Shown in pieces: positions 1 through 4,444 of a DNA stretch of 5,802 nt. Source of the stretch: Coriobacteriales bacterium. GTDB lineage: Bacteria > Actinomycetota > Coriobacteriia > Coriobacteriales > UBA8131. The number at the start of each line of letters is the position of its first letter. Within the stretch, counting starts at the first letter, position 1. Made by a program: the position numbers and the translations under genes. The stretch is from assembly GCA_031254255.1 (NCBI GenBank), contig JAIRUT010000002.1, positions 1-5,802 on the forward strand, given 5' to 3'. Under the pieces are notes generated by a model. It was not told the DNA's origin. It saw only the letters and a program-made list of their open reading frames with translations, and searched no databases.

Positions 1-9
1 TGGGATACC

Positions 10-34
10 TGCTTAGGGCGCTGTGCCCTAAGTA
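10..34. repeat. Perfect 8-bp inverted repeat (hairpin) at the window edge
   Basis: CTTAGGGC (12-19) and GCCCTAAG (25-32) are exact inverted copies around a five-base loop. A G-T wobble and a T-A pair extend the stem to 10-34. Neither side carries a T-run, so it is not a standard intrinsic terminator. It could be the end of an upstream transcript lying outside the window or a protein-binding palindrome. The structure is certain and its role is unknown. Confidence 0.55.
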
Positions 35-93
35 CACAATAATGGCTGCTGACTTAATCATGCTCTAATATTCCTAAGATTTTGGCCGGTCAG

Positions 94-109
94 GTGGCTG
101 AACAGCCAC
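94..109. repeat. Short inverted repeat upstream of the YbjQ-family gene
   Basis: GTGGCTG (94-100) and CAGCCAC (103-109) are perfect inverted copies separated by AA. As RNA this would be a six-pair stem with a GAAC loop. Only a weak T-rich stretch follows, so termination is doubtful. The site lies about 37 bases before the TATAAT box, where an operator could also sit. Function is not established. Confidence 0.45.
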
Positions 110-122
110 ACTATTTCACATA

Positions 123-151
123 TTCTCTGTGATATTATTAAAAAGTATAAT
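123..151 (+). promoter_or_regulatory. Candidate sigma-70/SigA promoter for the YbjQ-family gene
   Basis: TATAAT at 146-151 matches the -10 consensus perfectly. The best-spaced -35, TTCTCT at 123-128 with a 17-base spacer, is poor (three of six matches). A small dyad, TCACA (116-120) and TGTGA (128-132), overlaps the -35 position and could be an operator. The surroundings are strongly AT-rich, so a chance TATAAT is possible. Predicted transcription would start near 158, leaving a leader of about 50 bases before the ATG at 210. Confidence 0.45.
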
Positions 152-197
152 TTCTTAATACAATTTTTTGAGGGTTTTATTTTCAAAATGAAAGGTC

Positions 198-203
198 AAG
201 GTG
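198..203 (+). promoter_or_regulatory. Ribosome binding site deciding the ATG start at 210
   Basis: AAGGTG lies six bases before the ATG at 210, good spacing for a Shine-Dalgarno sequence. The in-frame GTG at 201 falls inside this motif, which argues against GTG as the start. The nearer AAAGG at 191-195 suits the GTG less well because it leaves only five bases. Confidence 0.5.
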
Positions 204-209
204 CTAATT

Positions 210-554
210 ATGCCAATCGATCCACAGCAAATTCTTGTCGTTACAACGGAAAACGTTGCCGGCCACAAAACAGTCCGATCCCTCGGAGAGGTGTTTGGCT
301 GCACAAGCCGTTCGCGCAACATGTTCTCGACTATGGGTGCCGGCTTCAAGTCGATAGTTGGAGGCGAGCTTGTCGCCTTCACCACTCTAATCGAAGAAAC
401 CCGCGAAGAAGCTATGTGGCGGATGCGCACCAATGCCGCAGCTTTAGGAGCCAACGCCGTTGTCATGATGCGCTTTGACACCGAGAGCATGGCTCAGACT
501 GCTGGTGGGGTTGTCGCCTATGGCACCGCAGTAGTGGTTGAGCCGATAAATTGA
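210..554 (+). CDS. YbjQ / UPF0145 family protein (putative heavy-metal-binding domain)
   Basis: This 114-residue cytosolic protein fits the YbjQ/UPF0145 family (about 100-110 residues; E. coli YbjQ is 107). Visible landmarks are the early ILVVTTENV strand, the central KSIVGGELVAFTTLIEETREEAMWRM segment split as SIVGGE plus an acidic helix, the family-typical AALGANAVVMMRFDTE, and a final strand GGVVAYGTAVVVEP. The family forms ring-like oligomers, and the name heavy-metal-binding is a domain label rather than a proven role. There are no Cys clusters: the only cysteine is in the segment GCTSRS. An in-frame GTG at 201 would add three residues, but the ribosome binding site favours ATG at 210. 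The next gene starts 93 bases downstream with no terminator between, so co-transcription with the zinc-ribbon genes is possible. The family is clear; the physiological role is unknown. Confidence 0.9.
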   Translation: MPIDPQQILVVTTENVAGHKTVRSLGEVFGCTSRSRNMFSTMGAGFKSIVGGELVAFTTLIEETREEAMWRMRTNAAALGANAVVMMRFDTESMAQTAGGVVAYGTAVVVEPIN

Positions 555-647
555 AATCAATGCCAAAAATGAGTATTCAGAAATCCGATTCAGACCCAAG
601 CCAATAGTTGAGGTTTTCATTAACTTTCTAAGTGAAAGAGGTGGCTC

Positions 648-1829
648 ATGTTTTGTTTGAATTGTGGCAAAGAGATCGAACCGTCAAGCAAGTTTTGCGT
701 CTACTGTGGAGAACGGGTTCCGGTTGATGGTAACGACGCCGGTGTTGAGCAGGTGCAAAGTGTGCCTATTGCCACACCCGCGCCCGTAGAGGTACCGGTT
801 GCTCCATCTCCAGCTACTGCACCGCCCGTTATCCAGCCTCCTGCCCCCAGCACCAACAATACAAGCACACCTCAAACAAGTCAGTTTCCGCACTACCAGC
901 AACCCATAGCCACCGCAACTGGCTATGGGGCAAGCTTGCCGCAACAACAGCAAACCAACAAGTCCGCTGATGGTTTAGGCAAAATAATTGGAATCATTCT
1001 CTGCGTGGTTGCCCCAATTTGTTTTTTAACGTATCTAATCATGTACTATTCAATCATCCGCAATCCTTCCACATATGCTACCGGGGCAATAGTCTGGATA
1101 TTGCTTGCTGCAGTTCTGATATTTGCCGGAATCTGTGATTTCAACCGCTCCAAGGCTGCCAAGCAGGTCTTTGGGGCAAACAATTATCTACCCATGCTCG
1201 GTATGGCCAAGTTTGGTTTTGCCTTGGCCACCTTGTTGTCAGCATTCAAGTTCCATCTCTGGCCTTGGATTTTCAGCAATATTGTTTACAGTACGAGACT
1301 TGATACCAGCACTTATTACGTTGTCGGTTATATCCTTGGTTATTTGATCCCGATAATCATGATTGCCAGTGCTGTATTTCTACTAATCTCTGCCACTAAA
1401 TGGAGAAAGGCAGAGCGCAAAGGCAGCCTGCTTTATATTGTCTGCATCCTCATATTGGTTGCTTCAGTGGTCATGTTCTTTGACAATAGTTTTAATGTTG
1501 TGTTGTTCGCGAATTCCATACATATTTCCCGTAATCTTTATTATTTCATGCTTTACACGATGACGCCAGCTATGTCCATCATGCTTACGGGTGCATATGT
1601 TGTGCTGGGAATCAGTATGCTCGTGGCTGGTACTTCACGACCCGCTGCCCCTCCGGCGGCGCTTTACGGGATACCAGCGACAACTGCTCCTCCCACGCCG
1701 GTTATGTCAGCAACGCCAGTTGCTGCTCCTCCCACGGCTTTCACAGCTCCCACACCTGCAGCTCCGAACTTTGATTCTCCACCAGCCCCGGCTCCCAAGC
1801 CCGAAGATGGTTCTGGTTCAGAGGATTAA
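648..1829 (+). CDS. Zinc-ribbon multi-pass membrane protein with Pro/Ala-rich tails
   Basis: The 393-residue protein begins with a Cys4 zinc ribbon: C3 and C6 (MFCLNCG), then C17 and C20 (FCVYCG), with the usual E-P-S-S-K-F spacer. Residues 26-108 are a low-complexity linker rich in Pro, Ala, Thr and Gln. Six hydrophobic segments follow at about 112-134, 143-164, 183-201, 222-247, 259-279 and 301-328. A second Pro/Ala-rich tail (about 330-385) ends in an acidic KPEDGSGSED. An even helix number would put the ribbon and the C-terminal tail on the same side, presumably the cytoplasm. The start is supported by GAGGTG at 638-643, four bases before the ATG. Zinc-ribbon membrane proteins of this layout are frequent in Gram-positive bacteria, mostly without known function. 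Ribbons of this type usually serve in protein contacts or regulation. I do not recognise the membrane domain as a transporter or enzyme. A weak promoter-like pair (TTGAAA 551-556, TATTCA 574-579) lies upstream. Confidence 0.85.
   Translation: MFCLNCGKEIEPSSKFCVYCGERVPVDGNDAGVEQVQSVPIATPAPVEVPVAPSPATAPPVIQPPAPSTNNTSTPQTSQFPHYQQPIATATGYGASLPQQQQTNKSADGLGKIIGIILCVVAPICFLTYLIMYYSIIRNPSTYATGAIVWILLAAVLIFAGICDFNRSKAAKQVFGANNYLPMLGMAKFGFALATLLSAFKFHLWPWIFSNIVYSTRLDTSTYYVVGYILGYLIPIIMIASAVFLLISATKWRKAERKGSLLYIVCILILVASVVMFFDNSFNVVLFANSIHISRNLYYFMLYTMTPAMSIMLTGAYVVLGISMLVAGTSRPAAPPAALYGIPATTAPPTPVMSATPVAAPPTAFTAPTPAAPNFDSPPAPAPKPEDGSGSED
1686..1736 (+). repeat. Low-complexity coding repeat in the Pro/Ala tail
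   Basis: GCTCCTCCCACG occurs at 1686-1697 and again at 1725-1736, exactly 39 bases (13 codons) apart, with a degraded third copy near 1746. It encodes recurring A-P-P-T and T-P-V/A units. Such repeats can change length by slippage or recombination without breaking the frame. It is part of the 648-1829 gene rather than a separate element. Confidence 0.5.
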
Positions 1830-1856
1830 ATCATTGGGATGATAATCTGCAAAGAC

Positions 1857-1865
1857 TTATCCACA
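1857..1865 (+). other. Isolated consensus DnaA box
   Basis: TTATCCACA is an exact match to the classical DnaA box and lies in the 120-base gap before the second zinc-ribbon gene. I see no second box, no AT-rich unwinding region and no dnaA, dnaN or parAB gene, so it is not an origin. It may be a stray titration or regulatory site, or chance. Confidence 0.3.
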
Positions 1866-1887
1866 TGGATGCCTTGGTTTATCAGCC

Positions 1888-1916
1888 TTGAATCCAAGCA
1901 CCAATCGAACGACAAT
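1888..1916 (+). promoter_or_regulatory. Weak promoter candidate for the second zinc-ribbon gene
   Basis: TTGAAT (1888-1893) and GACAAT (1911-1916) are separated by 17 bases, and each matches four of six consensus positions. Transcription would begin near 1923, about 27 bases before the ATG at 1950. The match is modest. The gene could equally be read from the upstream genes, because no terminator separates them. Confidence 0.3.
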
Positions 1917-1935
1917 ATCCGTCAGTTTTAGCGAA

Positions 1936-1942
1936 AAGGGAG
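1936..1942 (+). promoter_or_regulatory. Ribosome binding site for the ATG at 1950
   Basis: AAGGGAG lies seven bases before the ATG at 1950. A second in-frame ATG at 1977 would start the protein at MFCPNC, like the upstream paralogue's MFCLNC, but it has no comparable site. The start at 1950 is therefore preferred. Confidence 0.6.
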
Positions 1943-1949
1943 TTATCAC

Positions 1950-2419
1950 ATGAGCGATCAACCAGCTGGAACCACAATGTTTTGCCCAAACTGTCAAAGC
2001 CCGCTTGCTCCAGGTGCGACATTCTGCTCAAACTGTGGCGCAAAATTGGAGCCACCCCTCCTCCAGCCCCAGCAGCTCCTGAGGCCACATATACAGCGCC
2101 GCCAGCTGCATATGCTGTGCCTCCGCAAGCACAAGTTCCGCCTGCTGGCTACGTGGCTTCCACCTATTATCCGCCAGCTGCAAATCCGAACGCCCAGACC
2201 AATTCGACTCTCAGGCTGGTGGCCTTTATCTTCGCATTAATCTCTACGATTACAATCGGATGGCTCTTGATCCCATTGGCCTGGATGATTCCAATGACTG
2301 TACATCACTGGGGCCTTTATAAGGGAACGAAGAAAAACACCACAGCATTCGGAGTCTGCTCTCTCATCTTCATGAGCATCGTGAGCGGCATCTGCCTGCT
2401 CATCTCTGGTGAGGACTGA
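1950..2419 (+). pseudogene. Frameshifted zinc-ribbon membrane protein gene
   Basis: Frame one (from ATG 1950) gives a complete Cys4 zinc ribbon: C12 and C15 (FCPNCQ), C26 and C29 (FCSNCGAKL). It then turns into Arg/Leu/His-rich nonsense and stops at 2240. The sensible continuation lies in the -1 frame, open to the TGA at 2417-2419. It has a Pro/Ala/Tyr-rich linker (PPPAPAAPEATYTAPPAAY), then a C-terminal domain with a hydrophobic segment (LRLVAFIFALISTITIGWLL), a conserved-looking PLAWMIPMTVHHWG stretch, and a second hydrophobic segment (FGVCSLIFMSIVSGICLLIS). One extra C in the CCCC run at 2055-2058 would give KLEPPPPPAPAAP; one extra A in the AAAA run at 2042-2045 would give AKIGATPPP. Either restores a protein of 156 residues. 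It is a small relative in layout of the 648-1829 product. The cause may be a true mutation, phase variation, programmed slippage or a sequencing error. I favour a recent indel or an error because the downstream frame still looks intact. Confidence 0.8.
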
Positions 2420-2465
2420 TTGCCTGCGGCTTGAACTTGGGTGAACGGCAAGACAGATGAAGTTA

Positions 2466-2527
2466 TAGCGTGAGCGTAGGCAGGGGCGGCTCCTTGCTTA
2501 AGTGAACCATCCCCTGCATACGCGCTA
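2466..2527. repeat. Long imperfect hairpin in the convergent intergenic region
   Basis: TAGCG (2466-2470) pairs with CGCTA (2523-2527). After a four-base bulge, CGTA pairs with TACG, and after one mismatch GCAGGGG (2480-2486) pairs with CCCCTGC (2511-2517). That gives 16 pairs around a 24-base loop. It lies 47 bases past the zinc-ribbon stop and 18 bases past the pyrD stop. Neither side ends in a clear T-run, so it is not a canonical terminator. It may protect 3' ends of either transcript or assist the terminator next to it. Confidence 0.5.
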
Positions 2528-2545
2528 CCTCCCGACACAATGGGA

Positions 2546-3604
2546 TTACCTGAGGGCGCCTATCAGCTCCCTCAGGTTTTTTATTCCTTGGGTTACACAC
2601 CACTCTTTCAGGTCCACCAAAATCTTGGGAGCCGTTAGTGGGTCGGTGAAGTTTGCTGTGCCTATGGCAACCGCTGTGGCTCCGGCCAGCATGAACTCGA
2701 CCACATCCTCAGCACTACGGATGCCGCCGATACCAAGCAAAGGCAGCTTGACCGCCTGATACACACGATAGACAGCCCAAAGCGCTATGGGCTTGATAGC
2801 TGGACCGGAAAGTCCAGCAACCACCCGATCGAATACGGGGCGACGTGTGTGAATGTCGACTGCCATGCCAGCTACTGTGTTGATCAGGGAGATCGCGTCG
2901 GCACCAGCAGATTCGACGGCACGAGCGACCTCGGTGATGTCTGTGACATTTGGAGTCAACTTGATTATCAGCGGCCGCTTGCTGGCTGTCCGGCAGGCAG
3001 CTGTGACCTCGGCGGCGGTAAGTGGATCGGTTCCGAAGCCCATACCCCCAGAGTCGACGTTCGGACAGCTGATGTTGATCTCATAGGCGCTGACTGCAGG
3101 TTCTGACTCAAGGCGCTCAACCACCGCCATGTATTCCGCCACAGAGTGACCACTGATGTTGACGATCACCGGTACATCCTGATTGGCGAGCCACACCAAG
3201 TCGCCTGTACAGAAGGCCTCGACTCCGGGATTTTGCAATCCGATGGAATTCAGCATGCCGTTGGCGCTCTCGGCTATGCGCAGCCCGTCGTTTCCCGGCC
3301 AGGGATTCAGGGAGACTCCCTTGGTGATGATAGCGCCCAAACAGGATAGGGGTGTATCCGGATTGATGGACAGTTGCCGATGGTTTAAGCCGCCACATGG
3401 CGCTTGCGCTGCTTGCGATGACGGAACGTGGCCGTCACACACCTTGGCGCTGTCCGCCCAGATCTCAGCATACTCCATGCCACTGGCAAAAGTGCCTGAG
3501 GCAGTTGTCAGCGGATTCTTCATCTCCAAACCGCCCAGATTCACGGACATATCCAGAATCTGCATCTCACTTGGAGCCTCGTTTGTTGCATTCTGCGCAT
3601 TCAC
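2546..3604 (-). CDS. pyrD: Dihydroorotate dehydrogenase, class 1B catalytic subunit (PyrD)
   Basis: PyrD oxidises dihydroorotate to orotate in the fourth step of UMP synthesis, using FMN, and works as a complex with PyrK in the cytosol. Visible family motifs over 352 residues are NPLTTASGTF (30-39), TKGVSL (94-99), NGMLNSIGLQNPG (115-127), NISCPN with the expected catalytic Cys180, KLTPN (215-219), NTVAGMAVD (242-250), and the FMN-phosphate loops GIGGIRSAED (291-300) and GATAVAIGTA (308-317). The family usually has about 300-315 residues. The excess comes from a short N-terminal extension and an insertion of about 33-35 residues between EYAEI (44-48) and LGAIITKG (89-96). The start is GTG at 3604, overlapping the pyrK TGA by four bases (GTGA) and preceded by an AGGAGGT site. 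An ATG at residue 14 is a less supported alternative. No pyrF or pyrE follows, so this is the last gene of the cluster here. Confidence 0.95.
   Translation of the reverse strand: MNAQNATNEAPSEMQILDMSVNLGGLEMKNPLTTASGTFASGMEYAEIWADSAKVCDGHVPSSQAAQAPCGGLNHRQLSINPDTPLSCLGAIITKGVSLNPWPGNDGLRIAESANGMLNSIGLQNPGVEAFCTGDLVWLANQDVPVIVNISGHSVAEYMAVVERLESEPAVSAYEINISCPNVDSGGMGFGTDPLTAAEVTAACRTASKRPLIIKLTPNVTDITEVARAVESAGADAISLINTVAGMAVDIHTRRPVFDRVVAGLSGPAIKPIALWAVYRVYQAVKLPLLGIGGIRSAEDVVEFMLAGATAVAIGTANFTDPLTAPKILVDLKEWCVTQGIKNLRELIGALR
2549..2582 (+). terminator. Intrinsic terminator for the plus-strand genes
   Basis: CCTGAGGG (2549-2556) and CCCTCAGG (2569-2576) form a perfect eight-pair stem, followed at once by six T at 2577-2582. 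The 12-base loop can gain two inner pairs. The tract reads correctly only on the plus strand. The minus-strand side continues with TAATCCCATTG, which lacks a U-run. The terminator therefore ends transcripts from the zinc-ribbon side, while physically encoding the last residues of PyrD on the other strand. Confidence 0.8.
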
Positions 3605-4428
3605 CAGACAACCTCCTGAGCCTTGAAGACCGGGCCATCAACACAGGCCCGCTTGCTTCCATCAACTGTATCCACCGCACAACTCAGGCAGGCGCCGACT
3701 CCACAGGCCATCCTCCGCTCGAGGCTGACATCGCAGTCAATCTCCCTCGCCATCGCAGCAGCGGCGACCTTGCTCTGCATCGGTTCCGGTCCGCAGGTGG
3801 CGACATAATCGAAGTTGTATTTTGCAAGCAGCCCTTCCAGCAGGTCGGTATTAAAACCATGATGACCAGCTGATCCATCATCGGTGGCCACATGCTCGAA
3901 GAATTTTTCCGTATCCGCACCCTGAGTGTCGCGGAGGGCATAGGGACGAAAGTCTGCGCCGCCGGCCAAAGCATCATAGTATTCGGCGTTGCGGGCGCCG
4001 ATCAGGCAATGCACCTCCACGCCCATTGCTGTCAGCGAACCAGCAAGCAGGGCCAATGGCACCCATCCGACTCCCCCGCCGACCAACAACGCGGAGTTGA
4101 TGCCCCTCGCAGGCTGCCAACCGCGCCCCAGTGGGCCAATCAAGTTCAGAGTATCTCCCTTGCTGAAAGTCGTCAGGTAATCCGTACCCTCGCCAACGAC
4201 TTGGTAAACCAAGGAGAGGTATTCGAAATTCCCATTCTGATCAGCAAAAACATCATGAACAGAGAGGGGGCGACGCAGGATATGCTCGCTTTTCTCCCCC
4301 AAGCGCAGGTGTACGAACTGCCCGGGCTCGATCTGTTTGGGAATGCTTTTGGATCTTAGAACCAGCTGCCAGAGGTCGCCGGCCAGTTGCCAATTTGAAT
4401 CTACAATCGCATCTTCGACAGTCTTCAA
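3601..4428 (-). CDS. pyrK: Dihydroorotate dehydrogenase electron-transfer subunit (PyrK)
   Basis: PyrK is the FAD and [2Fe-2S] partner that carries electrons from the FMN of PyrD to NAD+. The 275-residue product has the ferredoxin-reductase fold motifs: RRPLSV for FAD (52-57), a glycine-rich nucleotide-binding segment LLVGGGVGWVPL (114-125), GFNTDLL (191-197) and CGPEPM (212-217). The C-terminal cluster has Cys242, Cys247, Cys250 and Cys262 (C-X4-C-X2-C-X11-C), as expected for the family. All four ligands are present, so the subunit looks functional. The start is TTG at 4428, 16 bases after the carB stop, supported by an AAAGGAG site seven bases upstream; no nearby in-frame ATG or GTG fits better. 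The stop overlaps the pyrD start. The presence of PyrK assigns the neighbouring PyrD to class 1B rather than the fumarate-linked (1A) or quinone-linked (2) types. Confidence 0.95.
   Translation of the reverse strand: MKTVEDAIVDSNWQLAGDLWQLVLRSKSIPKQIEPGQFVHLRLGEKSEHILRRPLSVHDVFADQNGNFEYLSLVYQVVGEGTDYLTTFSKGDTLNLIGPLGRGWQPARGINSALLVGGGVGWVPLALLAGSLTAMGVEVHCLIGARNAEYYDALAGGADFRPYALRDTQGADTEKFFEHVATDDGSAGHHGFNTDLLEGLLAKYNFDYVATCGPEPMQSKVAAAAMAREIDCDVSLERRMACGVGACLSCAVDTVDGSKRACVDGPVFKAQEVVW
3611..3617 (-). promoter_or_regulatory. Strong ribosome binding site for pyrD
   Basis: On the minus strand AGGAGGT lies six bases before the GTG at 3604, inside the last codons of pyrK. It is close to the ideal Shine-Dalgarno sequence and is the main reason for choosing GTG over the ATG at codon 14. 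With the four-base overlap it indicates coupled translation of the two subunits. Confidence 0.75.
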
Positions 4429-4435
4429 GTCAACA

Positions 4436-4442
4436 CTCCTTT
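4436..4442 (-). promoter_or_regulatory. Ribosome binding site deciding the TTG start of pyrK
   Basis: AAAGGAG on the minus strand lies seven bases before the TTG at 4428 and directly after the carB stop codon (4445-4447). It fixes a rare TTG start. Ribosomes finishing carB would reach this site, which suggests re-initiation. Confidence 0.7.
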
Positions 4443-4444
4443 AG

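Noticed and set aside
116..132. CRP/FNR-type site suggested by TCACA and TGTGA
   Set aside because: The half-sites are in the reverse order (TCACA-N7-TGTGA rather than TGTGA-N6-TCACA), so it does not match that operator class.
188..478. Plus-strand ATG frame overlapping the YbjQ-family gene
   Set aside because: It is read in another frame of the same DNA and has an Arg/His-rich composition without domain features. The YbjQ reading in the correct frame explains the region.
1982..2045. Treating the second half of the broken zinc-ribbon gene as its own gene from ATG 1982
   Set aside because: The first about 21 residues from this ATG are an out-of-frame reading of the ribbon coding sequence and look like nonsense. 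The sensible part begins only after the frame break.
2031..2070. Programmed -1 frameshifting as the default explanation for the split gene
   Set aside because: Only a four-A slip site exists. The only nearby stem (2047-2051 with 2061-2065) starts about two bases after it, too close to act as a usual stimulator. An indel or error is simpler.
2317..2538. Minus-strand 73-codon frame downstream of pyrD
   Set aside because: It crosses the hairpin region and is antisense to the membrane segment of the zinc-ribbon gene. The GGGAGG just upstream is the only supporting sign, and the product has no domain features.
2420..2548. A tRNA or known small RNA in the convergent gap
   Set aside because: No cloverleaf, no CCA-like end and no well-spaced promoter were found. 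The region is explained as 3' ends with hairpins.
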